The notes beneath the pieces are model-generated. The model searched no databases. It saw only the letters and a program-made list of their open reading frames with translations, and had not been told where the DNA came from. Both the position numbers and the translations under genes were made by a program. 64,000 bases of DNA from Brachionus plicatilis (lineage: Eukaryota > Rotifera > Eurotatoria > Ploima > Brachionidae), in assembly GCA_010279815.1 (NCBI GenBank), contig QEOQ01000486.1, positions 641,158 to 705,157 of the forward strand, in the 5' to 3' direction. Each line of letters starts with the position of its first letter. The stretch's first letter is position 1. Shown here in pieces: positions 31,690 to 41,607 of the stretch.

Positions 31690-32939
31690 TAGGGTTGTTA
31701 ATTGAAGTTTCAAAACTTCGAAATTTTTTCATACTTTTTGACTTCAGGTAAAATTAAGAACTTTGAAATTTTAAAATTTTAAATTGAAATAAATTCTTAC
31801 TTGAAATTAAATTTAGTTTTGAAAAAATTGAGTTTCAATATTTATTTTTATTTTTTTTTTAATAATTTCGAATACAAAAAAATAGGTTCGATTTATAATT
31901 TCGAAGTTTAAAATTTTGAAGAATGAAATAATAAATTTAAAAATTATAAAGTCCAAAATTATAAATATGAAATTGTAAATATTAAATTTTTGGAGTTTAA
32001 AATAATTGAAAAATTTTGTTAAAAGTATTGAAATTTTTATACCATCTCGGGTAACAACTTATATCTCAACGTTTGACGACAAGGTAATTTGTAGTAATGA
32101 GATTCAATTGTGTCAAGTTACTCTTGAAATTCTTCGGAATTTATAATTTTAAAAGACAAATTGTTGGCAATAATAAAGCTGATTAGTTTCTAGTTTATTT
32201 TTTCAATTTTTAAATCTGGTGCAAGGTACTCTTTAATTGTTTTAGGACTTTCTTCTGGTTTAATCGCCATCTCCTAAAAATCTAAGCAAAAAAGTTTACT
32301 TGGTCTAATATTTTCATGTGATAATTTTGAAATTTTATGTTTTTCGGCTAAATGTTTAACCAACTCAGTTGTTGAACTGTTATAAATAGTTATCATCTGT
32401 TGACATGTATTACACTTGACAGACGATTCATTTATTTTGGCAAAATTTTGGCTTTGCCAAACCCACGATCTTGGTTCTATTTTTTTGCGCCTTTTCATTG
32501 TTGAGACCGGAGTTGAACCCGTCTAGCTAGGAGGCGTATTTGCTAAATCAAAAAGCATTTCAAAAATTTCAAAATTATCTATTAAATTTTGTATATGTAG
32601 ATATTTATATTTATTTTGTATTTGTCAATTTTAACTAGAAAAGAAATTTTTAAAATTGAAAATTTCAGAATCGAACTTTTTCAAATTAGAAATTTCAGAC
32701 CTCAAGATTTCAAACGTCTAAATTTTAAACTTGTTAATTTCAAACTTAAAACTTTTGATTCAAGTATAAAATTTCGAAGTATTAAGTTCTACCGGCTTTA
32801 AATTTTTAAAATTTCACTTCATATTTAATATTTCAATTTCAATTTTCCTTTGTCAAAAAATTTCGAAGTGTTGAAAAATAAACTTGAATTTTTCTCAAAA
32901 ACTTCAAAAATTTGAAATCCAGTTCAATTAACAACCCTA
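31690..32939 (-). mobile_element. hAT-family element with perfect 8-bp target duplication
   Basis: Ends TAGGGTTGTTAATTGAA, inverted at 32939, flanked by ATTAAATC at 31682-31689 and 32940-32947. An 8-bp duplication and TAGGG ends are diagnostic of hAT transposons. The 1250 bp keep only the N-terminal part of the transposase (BED finger), on the minus strand. Sub-terminal regions are filled with AAATTTCGAAGTTT-type words in both orientations. Confidence 0.92.
32042..32498 (-). pseudogene. hAT transposase N-terminus: BED zinc finger, broken
   Basis: From ATG at 32498 the minus strand reads RSWVWQSQNFAKI, then KCNTCQQMITIY, then STTELVKHLAEKHKIS: the aromatic W, C-x2-C and H-x4-H of a BED-type DNA-binding finger. 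After a stop near 32274 and a gap, similar hAT sequence resumes (32042..32170) with NSEEFQE, a stop at 32118-32120, and HYYKLPCRQTLRYKLLPEM, matching the region of hAT proteins that reads DPRYxLPSRxTL. The catalytic RNase-H-like domain and dimerisation region are missing, so the element cannot move by itself. Confidence 0.8.
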
Positions 32940-33204
32940 ATTAAATCTATGAAAACGAGAGCTCAACATGAATTAATCGCAAAAGCAATCCACGATTACC
33001 TATCTAAAAGACCAAATGAATCACAACAAAAATTCAGAACAGTTTTTGACAAGCTACAATGATAAATTTAATTTTTTTACTCAAAGTCTTCAATGTAACT
33101 TAACTTAAATTACATTTATTTTTTTTATTATTTTTTATTCAATTTTAAATTGCCTATGAGGCTGAAATTAATAATAATAATAATAATTAATTATAAAATA
33201 TTCT

Positions 33205-33420
33205 TAACAGGCTGGCTGAAAAGAAGGCACTACGCCGTTCGGAGCTGCCAAGAGGAACTATTCCCTCTAAATTATATATTAAATAAATAAATAAATAAAT
33301 ATTACCTGCTCTTATAGTACAGAGCCCAATTTGTTTTATTTCTTTTGGGTATATCATTGATAAAAATACTAAAAATTAATGGGCTAATTACTGAGCCTTG
33401 AGGAACACCTGCAGTAGATT
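33205..33420. pseudogene. Two LINE scraps: a 3' tail (+) and an RT core fragment (-)
   Basis: 33205..33301 is a LINE-like 3' end (GGCTGGCTGAAAAGAAGGCA ... then TAAATAAATAAATAAATA tail). Directly after it, on the minus strand (about 33303..33418), the frame reads TAGVPQGSVISPLIFSIF and INDIPKR, the conserved RT domain motif GxPQGSxxSPLLF..YINDIP. It stops just before the expected YADD box. The two scraps are in opposite orientation, so they come from two insertions. Confidence 0.75.
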
Positions 33421-34062
33421 AATGAAAACAAAATAAATTAATCACTTGAATTATTTGATTTTATCAAAGAGAGCGTCTTTTCTTTTTCTTTTAAAGTCGA
33501 CTTTATTTTTAAATTAGCCGAATTTAGTCTAGTGATTCGACTTTGAGTTGATGACTTTTAATTTTTGAGAACGACTTAGCAAATAATCAATATAAATGTT
33601 CATTTAATAAAAATCTTATGTAAAATTATTGAAAGTAGTTTTAAAAATTTTATTTAGAATTTTAAAACAAACATTTAAAATTTTTTAAAATAGACAATAA
33701 ACATTTAAACAGTTGGATGTCAGTTTCATTTGGAAAAAAGTTTCTCTCAAGTCAATTGCCGATGGAATAAACAAGACACAATTGATCACTGTCTCCTTAA
33801 AGCATCTCGCTCATCTTTATCAAATCATCTTGAACACTTGTATCAAATATTCATTTGAAAAAACCATTTAGATTAATGGCTAAAAACTGGCAAATCTACA
33901 AAAAATTTAATTATACTTTGATTCTTTAGCTTTGATTTGACTTGATCAATTTTTCCCTAACTTAACTTGACATAAATAAATATAAAAAAAAAAAATTTAC
34001 TTTTTTTAAATCACTTAACTTTAATATTTATGCTTTTTGAAAAAAAAAATAGCAATTGCCTT
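33421..34062. other. 3' flank of Acinus with a weak LINE remnant
   Basis: At about 33700-33862 (+) one frame reads CRWNKQDTIDHCLLKASRSS, resembling the C-terminal zinc-knuckle motif of some LINEs. The remainder is AT rich. The Acinus 3' UTR reads leftwards from 34062. Confidence 0.35.
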
Positions 34063-37000
34063 TTAACGTGAAGATCTACTTCTTGATCTGGATGAACTGG
34101 ACGAACCTGAGCCAGAGCTAGACGATCCAGACGATGACCTTGTTCTCGACCGACCACCTCTCTGTCTGGATCTTGATCGTCTCTCAGCTCCTCGTGCATA
34201 ATCACTGGCACGATATCTACCTGCATAATGAGCACGACCCCTGTATCTATCACTCTCGTGTCTTGGCGGTGTTCGTCTTCCATACTGTTCATTTCGATCA
34301 TAGCGATATCTGCCAACATCTGTTCTTCGTTGATCATGTCTATCTCTTTCTCTAGCACGCTCCCTCTCTCTACTTTTGTCTCTGCCCCTCTCTCGCTCTT
34401 TGTCCTTGTCCTTATCTTTGTCAGTTCGCTCGACAATCTCTTTTTTTTCTTCGACTCTCTTGTTCTCCAGCTCTGTGATCTCTTTGGCCCTCTCCTCTTC
34501 TTTAGCTTTGCGCTCCTTTTCCTCTTTCTCCAACCGCTCTACTCTTTCTTTTTCCCTCTGAGCTTTTTCGGCCTCTTCTCTTTGGCGCCGCTCTTCGGCT
34601 CGTTTCTCTCTTTCCATTTGCCTTCTCTCATTTTCGCGCTGTCTTTCAGCACACTGCTCTTCGTTCAACGGCAACCAATAGATGAACGGCGTAGTAGTTG
34701 TCTTTCTAAATAGGTCATCAAATGTTTTGACCGGCTCTTCTCTTTTGTTCTCTTTTGTTTTCTCGTCGCTATTTTCCACTTGTCTTCGATCACGTGATCT
34801 GGATCGTTGTCTAAGCTTGGGCAAGTCCCATTCTCTTATTTTTTCACTTTTACTTTTCGGCTCTTTTTCCCTTTCTTTTTCTTTCTCTTTTTCTCTTTCC
34901 TTCTCTCTGTCCTTTTCTCTAGTCTTGGCCTCTTTGTTCTCTTTGTTCTCCGAGTCTTTGTGTTTGTTTGGCAGAGTGAGTGCACCGTTCATGTTGGACA
35001 TCAGTTCGTCCAAAGTGGTGTATAGGCAAACAAGATTTTTTGGGTTAGACGATGGCCATTTGATGTTGTGCAGATTTTTTCTAGCCGACTTGGCGTCTTC
35101 TTTGCTCTCATATTCAACATAACAGTTGGATTTGACAGAGCTAATCCAAAAGTGCTGCTCATTGATCTTTCCGTATTGGCCCAGTAGGTCCTTTAGTTGA
35201 TTCAAAGTGAACGGTCGGGTTAAATTGGACACATGTAGAACATTGGTGGGTTTTTCATCTATTTGATTTGAATCACTTTTGGCCACTTGAGGCTCGGCCT
35301 CGTTAGTATTTGAAGGCGACTCTGGAACACTTTCTTCAAAGTCAAGCTCATTATCAGACTCCTAGATAAAAAAAAATGTCAAAATTTATTTTATATAATT
35401 ATATATTGGTATTAAATTTGATTCTAAGTTAAATTTTATTATACTGGTAGACGAAATTAAAGAACGCTGCAATAATAGGCTAAATATTATTAAGATATTG
35501 TCAAACAAAAAATGGGGTCTTAATCAAAAAACACTAGGAAATCTTTATAAATCCTAAGTCGGATCAATTTTAGATTATTCTTTTCCTTGCTTAAATTCAT
35601 TTTCAGAAAATAATATCAAAAAACTGCAAGCAATTCAGAATACAGCAGTCAGATCTATTCTTAAGTTAAAATATGATACTCCCTCCAACATCGTGCATCA
35701 TGAGGCTTTTAATAAACTAAAATTACTAACAGTCTCGAATCGGCTTTTTGAATTGAGTGAGAGATATGTTGGGACAGGACTGAGTCATTCTATTCCATTG
35801 GTTGAAAGACTGATGAAGGAATACAGAGAAGGTTTCGAATCAAGATATATTGAATACCCAACTCCATTGTGTAATTGCTACCTTACTGTTTCTTCTTTTT
35901 TTTCCTGAAACTTGAACTATTTAAACATGTGCCACAATCTTTTCCAATTTATGTCTTTTCAGCTTTCATTTTTTTAGGCTTATTTACTTAATTTCGATTC
36001 TTTTTTTTTATCTCATTTTATTAGCTTTAATTTTATTTTTATTTTATTTTTATTTAATTTTTTTATTATTTTTTTTAACTTATTCTGAAGGAGCTCTAGC
36101 TCGGTACAGAAAACAAATAAATAAAAAATATTTTTGATATGTATGATATGTATACAATACATATCTACACGATCTCAGTGGCATTGAATCAGTCAATGAT
36201 AGATTTCTTAATCTAAGCGAAAGATACATTGAAAAGAATATCTTAAGTCAAAACCTTTTAATGTTAGATTTAATCGAAAATCAGATTCACAGTACCAACG
36301 GCAAAACACCTCTTGAAATTTTATACACTTAAAACTAAATTATTTTATTTTAGCAGTTGGTTTTTCTTTTATTTTATTTATTTCATTTTATTATAATTAA
36401 TTAACTATAAATATAAAAATACTGTAACCGGAAGGCAAAAGAGCGAGAGCTCAAACCTTTAAAATTATTAATAAACTATTGAAACTATTTTTTTTTAATA
36501 ATAAGATTTAACATGTGTTTTAATAATAATAATAAAGCTACAGCAGACTAGCTGCGGAGCAATGGTCTAATTTTAAAATAAGTCTTGAAAAAAATAGGAA
36601 AATAATTAATTATTTTTTTTAAATTAATAAAAATTTTGTGGTAATTATTTAACAAAAATTAAATTTATTTGTATATTTTAATTTCTTAAACATAATTGTA
36701 AATTAAAAAAAAAGGAAAACAAACAGTACAAAACTTCCTTCTTTTGCATTCTTTTTTATTTTATTTTTTCACATCGCCGTATCTGGCGTAGTTTTATGAA
36801 TTAATATAGTGTGACCTCGATTCGCAAAACGTCTGGGTAAACCAAAAAAATTTCACAAATTCCAACACATTTTGTGTGTATTATGATTTGGTGCGTCACC
36901 CAGATTTTTTTCACAAAATTAAGATTTCGGTAACAAATATTCTGTTTGTTACCGAAATCTTATCAAATATCAAAAATTTTTTGTTTCAAAAAGTTATCTA

Positions 37001-38804
37001 ATTTTTTTTAATTCATTTTTAGATTTTATTAAATTAATTAATTTTTTATATTTAAACAAATAATAAAATTTAGCTTCAGAAATTTAAATTAAAAACCCAA
37101 AAGAACATTAAAAACTTTTTCCTAAAATTTTTTGCCGCTGATTTTGTCTGACCGCCAAAGTGGCCGTCCGTTTCAGGGCTGGCCGTACATCTGGTCGGCC
37201 AACTTTGCGGTCCAAATTTTTGACCGCCGGTCTGACCGCCTTATTTTGGCCGCGTTCGGACCGGCCAAACTTGGCGGCCGCCAAACACTAGTGTTGGGTA
37301 TTGTGAGTGGTGGCAAGTAGACCAAAAGACGCCAAAAGTTGATGCTGGCCATTTTGATGACCGGGGGCGAAAAAAAAAACTTTCAAAAATTTTAAATACT
37401 AAGATTTGATAGAGAAAAGATTTGAGTATAAGAAAAATCGTTCAGTTTTAGAGAAAAAAGATTTTTTTCCAAAAATGCCAATCTACTACTAGCAGCAAAA
37501 TATGTACCTATTTGTTTAAAACCCAAAAGAGGAAGACCAAATTAGGAAACAAAAGCTTTATTGAAAAATGAATTTTATGTTAAAAATTATCCTTTTTTAT
37601 TTAAAAAAACATTAAAAACTAATACTTAGGTATATTTTACTCTAAAAATTCAAATTATATACTGATTTATTCTAAATATTTTACAGATCATTATTTATTA
37701 AAAACTCATCAATTAATATATATTAAATTTACTTTATTTTACGTAAATTTTTTTAACAAAGGCAATGTGAAAACATTCATTAAAAAAATCCAAAATTTAA
37801 ATTATATATATATTTGTTATTTAAAAAAAAATCTCTTTTTCAAAAGTGTAATTAATAAAAAGGAAAAAGTTTCAAATTAATTCCAAATTTAAAAAAAAAA
37901 TGATAAGTGAAAAAGTTTTTTCTTAATTAAAGAAAATTGACAATAACCGGTTTGAATAACCATCTTTTTAAAAGTATAATTCGAAAAAATTTTAATTACC
38001 TTAATTGCACTTGTTCTTTGTTCATTATGTTCAGAATTGTGCTCCACCTCACTCTTAGTTGTTTTCAAGTCGTCCAGTTCATCATCTTCCTTTATATTTT
38101 GTTTATCTAAATTATCTAACGGGTTTTTAGGTAAAAAACTCTTTAAAGTTTCACTTGATATAGTTGGAGGAGATTTTTTATTAACTAAAAAGTCTTCACC
38201 TAACCATTTTCTTTTTCTCAAAGAGTTAGCAGCATTTTCTTCATTCAGCTGGCAAGTATCCTCAATTTTTTTGCCCTCACTCGCATTATGATGCCAACGT
38301 GGTTTTGGCGATTTTGATCTACTAAAACGATTTCTTTCTCCAGAAAGCGGAACTTCTTTAATCACGGATTCCGATCTTTCACTGCCAGATTCCATATCCT
38401 TTGTATTCTCTTTGTCTTCTTCGTTTTTTACGCCAACCAACTCAATTTTTACCTCGGCCACCTCTTCTGAATTTTTCGCTACTCCGGCGGTCTCTTTTTC
38501 TACACCCGGCTCGTTCAAGCTTTCGCTTTTAAGTGGAATCTTTTGAGATCTGTCAATAGGAGACTTGGGATCATGCTCGCCCACAGTCTCAACTTCTTCA
38601 TTCAGCTTGCAAAAATACTTAATAAAAACCTAAATTAATTTTTTTTTTTTGTTAGTTAAAAAATACATTTTTAAGTTTTTCTTGAAGTTCTTGTTTATTT
38701 CCAGACGCAGATAGTCCTAGCTTTTTAAGCTCGCTTTTAAGCTCAGCAACCTTAAGCTCGTTTAAATCGAGTTGCTTGGATTCTAACAGGATTGGTTCGG
38801 ACAT
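34063..38804 (-). CDS. ACIN1: Acinus (apoptotic chromatin condensation inducer; SAP, RRM, RS protein), three exons
   Basis: Exons (minus) 38667..38804, 38000..38629 and 34063..35361, all junctions phase 0, give 688 residues. Exon 1 is a SAP domain (ELKVAELKSELKKLGLSASG) that binds chromatin. Exon 2 is a charged linker. Exon 3 has an RRM at about 295-371 (NVLHVSNLTRPFTLNQLKDL ... HFWISSVKSNCYVEY) and, at about 469-488, FDDLFRKTTTTPFIYWLPL, the RNPS1-SAP18-binding motif with which Acinus forms the ASAP complex of the exon junction complex. A long E/R/K helix and an RS-rich tail follow. The nuclear role is splicing and chromatin condensation. The SAP-RRM-RSB order is diagnostic. The protein is shorter than the long vertebrate isoform. 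Intron 1 is 37 bp (38630..38666); intron 2 is 2.6 kb and full of LINE scraps. Confidence 0.93.
35420..36135 (+). pseudogene. LINE C-terminal fragment inside Acinus intron 2
   Basis: The plus strand encodes KTLGNLYKS, a stop, then VGSILDYSFPCLNS, NNIKKLQAIQNTAVRSILKL and NRLFELSERYVGTGLSHSIP before a stop: the usual RT-thumb-to-end region of Jockey/CR1-like LINEs. The 3' end reads GAAGGAGCTCTAGCTCGGTA followed by an AAATA-type tail near 36110-36130. It is opposite in orientation to the host gene. Confidence 0.75.
36170..36480 (+). pseudogene. Second LINE C-terminal fragment in the same intron
   Basis: Reads DLSGIESVNDRFLNLSERYI, then ENQIHSTNGKTPLEILYT and a stop, similar to the end of the preceding fragment, then a tail with CCGGAAGGCAAAAGAGCGAG and an A-rich end near 36480. 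A further tail-like stretch with (AAT)n and GCGGAGCAATGG follows at about 36520-36560. Confidence 0.65.
36921..36961. repeat. Perfect hairpin, 17-bp arms
   Basis: AAGATTTCGGTAACAAA pairs exactly with TTTGTTACCGAAATCTT across a 7-bp loop. It lies in Acinus intron 2; it could be a MITE end pair or a structural element. Confidence 0.7.
37130..37300. repeat. GC-rich island of GGCC/CCGCC repeats in Acinus intron 2
   Basis: About 170 bp that is strikingly GC and CpG rich for this genome. It is built from variants of GACCGCCAAAGTGGCCG in both orientations (37158, 37195, 37260), so it can fold on itself. No credible protein: the open frame through it is a by-product of the high GC content. Confidence 0.6.
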
Positions 38805-40481
38805 ATCACTAAGTTAAAATTTTTTCTAATATTTTTTTAATATTTGAAATTTAATTTAAAATGAAGTTTTTTTTTTATTATTGAAATAAATTTTCTTTTG
38901 TATTAAGCCAAAATTATAAAAAATTAACATCTATAAATAAATTTCCAACTATAAATAAATGTTCTTCTGCAGAAAAAACTTAACATTTGACTTAAAAGAA
39001 AAAAATGAAAAAAAATATTTTATACGAAAATTTTAATTTTTAATTTAAAAAAAATTTTTTTTTTAAATTGTCAGTAAAAATAAAATTATTTGAGTCATTA
39101 AAAAAGATGCCACAAAATTTAAAAAGAATACCCCAATTTTTCATTTTTCCTCAAATATCGAATAAATTCCCCAATTATTAATAATAATAATAAAAATTAA
39201 CAGATTTTATAAAAAATTATTAACACTTGCCTTTAAAAATGAAAACTAATATTACACAAAGAACCTCAATTTTTAAATTTTTATAATTTTTGTCAACTAA
39301 AATATTTTAAAATTTTGTTTTCAAAATGAATGGACTGTTGCCCGGAAAAGATAACCATTTTAATAGTTAAAATTTGAATTATCTGTTTTTTTTAAATATC
39401 AGTTTCTGAAAATGAGTTCGGACAGAATAAAATTTAAACCAAAATAGATCTAACTAAGACTTAAAAACGTTTCTAAAATTTCATAATTCAAAAACCATTT
39501 TTTGTTTGAAAAAATCTCAATTTATTTAGCCTTGAATTACATTGTTGCTGAATTTAATGTATTATTGAAGAAAAAGATAATTAGAATCAATCATAATAAA
39601 ATTTTTTTAAAATATTTAATTAATTATAAACTTTATTAATTTTTAATAAAGTTCAAGTCCAGACTTTTTTATATCAAAAAATTTATGTACTCTTGGGTTG
39701 TCTAATGCAAAAGATTTGCCATATATCAGAATTTCGTTGCAATTTTAGCATAAATTTATTCTTCAGTATTTAAAATTTTAAAGTCCAGACTTGGACTTGG
39801 TTTGAGACTTGTGACTTTTAAACAACTCTAGTTAATTATAATTAATATACCTGCAAAAAGCTCTCTCAGATTTATTTATTTCATTCTTTCATGTAAAAAA
39901 AATATCCTTAAATTGATAAATTATTTAAATCCAAAAAAATTATGAAAAGACAATATTGAGTTAATTTTTAAAATTATTTTCAAATGATTTTATAAATAAA
40001 AATTACATTTTTAAATCATGAATCCAAAAAATTTTAAATGAAGATTGTTTTTCAATTTGAATTTTTTTTCTAAACATTGGATTTCTATCTAATTTAGTGT
40101 TAATTAATTTTATTATGAATGATTTAGATAATTGGCAAATTTTGTATAAAAAATTAAATAAAAGATTTGAATTAATTAAAAGTTAAATTAATGAATTCAA
40201 TTTTAACTAATAGTTATCAAATCTACAGCATACCCGAATTAGTTTTTATTTGACAATCGCTTTTTTAATATAACGATTTTGTTATTGATATGGCGGCTTA
40301 ATATTTTAAAAATTTTGTTCATTCAAAATTAAAAATTATTTAATTGTATAAAAATTTTGTTCTACTCAGAATTGATCTTCATAAATTATTCATTATCTGG
40401 AACTATTTATAAAAATAATATTTATGCTTTATTTTTTTATAGAGCTTTTTTCTATTTAATCCAATATTTTTTTTATCTCGA
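38805..40481. other. Acinus 5' flank, AT-rich
   Basis: No exon seen. It contains a short (AAT)n near 39177 and a degraded repeat at 39640-39840 with AAAGTCCAGACTTGGAC-type words, which also appear near 7640, 24175 and 44900, so they mark another old repeat family. Confidence 0.5.
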
Positions 40482-40844
40482 GGCTGTGAAGTTCATTTCA
40501 ATTCGATCGTTTCAATTCAGAAAAATTTGAATAACTTTTTTACTATAAGGAATAATTTAGTTCTGTAAAATGCTTAATGATTAAGCAACTTTGCTTACTG
40601 ATTAAGCAACTTTGCTTAATCCGAAAATATATGTCTGCAAAACCTCTGCAAAGTAAGTGCACAATTGATTTAAATACTTTTTAATGGTGTGCAAAATGCA
40701 TGAAATTGCAGAGTATTTTGCAGACTTATTTTACTGAATTAAGCAAATTTGAGCATTTTACAGAACTAAATTATCTCTTTTAGTAAAAAAGTTATTCAAG
40801 TTTTTCTGAATTGAAATGATCGAATTGAAACCAACTTCACAACC
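40482..40844. mobile_element. Foldback MITE with about 90-bp arms
   Basis: Left arm GGCTGTGAAGTTCATTTCAA ... GAATAACTTTTTTACTA ... TTCTGTAAAATGCT is repeated in inverse at the right, ending ACTTCACAACC at 40844. The core carries GATTAAGCAACTTTGCTTA twice in tandem and GCAAAATGCA/TCTGCAAA words that tie it to the MITEs at 22897, 23560 and 43590. Confidence 0.75.
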
Positions 40845-41607
40845 CCTTTTATCTCTTTATATAATTTAATTTTTTTTTATCAATATTTTGACTTTTGCTT
40901 TCCTAGTCTTTATTGTTAACTAATTTTCTTTATTATATGTTTTATTGATTTTTTAGATTAAAATTTTTATAATCTAAGCAATTATTTTGGTTCCATTGAA
41001 TTTTCAATAAAAATGGTTGGAATTTATTGTACTGTTCGCCTTACTTTCAGCTTCGTTTATCTTGAATAACCAATTTTTTAAACTTTGTTGTGAGAATACT
41101 TAAAAATGACTTTTTTCTGGCTTTTGCTCAATTCTGATTCTGATTCTTCAAAAAAAATCTGAATCAGGGGGTAAACCAAGGACGAGATACAAAAATAGTG
41201 AAAAACTCCTAAAAATTTCGTCTCCGGTCAATTTTAATAGTCAAAAGTTATTTTTTACAAAACAAATGAATGCATCATTTTGTAGCCTTAAGAATCTGTA
41301 CAATAATAATTAAATATTTTCACAAAATTAGAACTAAAAGGATACAACTAATAATTTTGGTGCTAATATTTGAGAGGGGTAGCCAAAAAAATCATTTTTT
41401 TACAATTTAAAATTATTTGATAAAGTGCAATTATCTAGTCTAATTATGACAATAAGATTTGAAAAATGAGAGAAAAATTTTGAAAAAAATTTATTTAATT
41501 TCTCAAAAATTTTTTTTATATCTAAACATAAATTACCTTTACATTCTTTTAAAAAAAAAAATTAAATAAAAAAAAAAAGAAAAATTACCTAATCAAAAAA
41601 TGAGGTA
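40845..41607. other. 3' flank of the PDP gene
   Basis: AT-rich, no gene seen on either strand; the PDP 3' UTR reads leftwards from 41607. Confidence 0.5.

Larger units (their letters stand above)
31230..33190 (+). pseudogene. LINE reverse transcriptase C-terminal part, split by a hAT insertion
   Basis: Left piece about 31257..31689 and right piece about 32948..33062. The left frame reads NPTFLGIKLGPKLAYTAHL and LTLYKTLIRSLFDYCFI, typical of the thumb/C-terminal region of Jockey/CR1-type LINEs; a one-base slip at an A-run near 31540 shifts the frame, which then continues KVQEMQNKILRII. It is cut at 31689 by the hAT element, and resumes at 32948 with MKTRAQHELIAKAIHDYL, ending at TGA near 33062. 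If one 8-bp target copy and the insert are ignored, the two pieces are in frame. The 3' end carries a GCCTATGAGGCTGAAAT motif and an (AAT)n tail to about 33190. The element is 5' truncated. Confidence 0.8.

Noticed and set aside
32508..32530. tRNA-like B-box (GGTTCAACTCC) on the minus strand before the BED finger
   Set aside because: No matching A-box, no acceptor stem and no D-arm could be found at the right distance; it lies in a hAT element.
34134..35122. Long open frames on the plus strand opposite Acinus exon 3
   Set aside because: They are the complement of repetitive Glu/Arg/Lys codons (GAG, AGA, AAA) and read as Ser/Leu/Phe-rich low-complexity strings without domains; the minus-strand RRM and RSB motifs identify the true gene.
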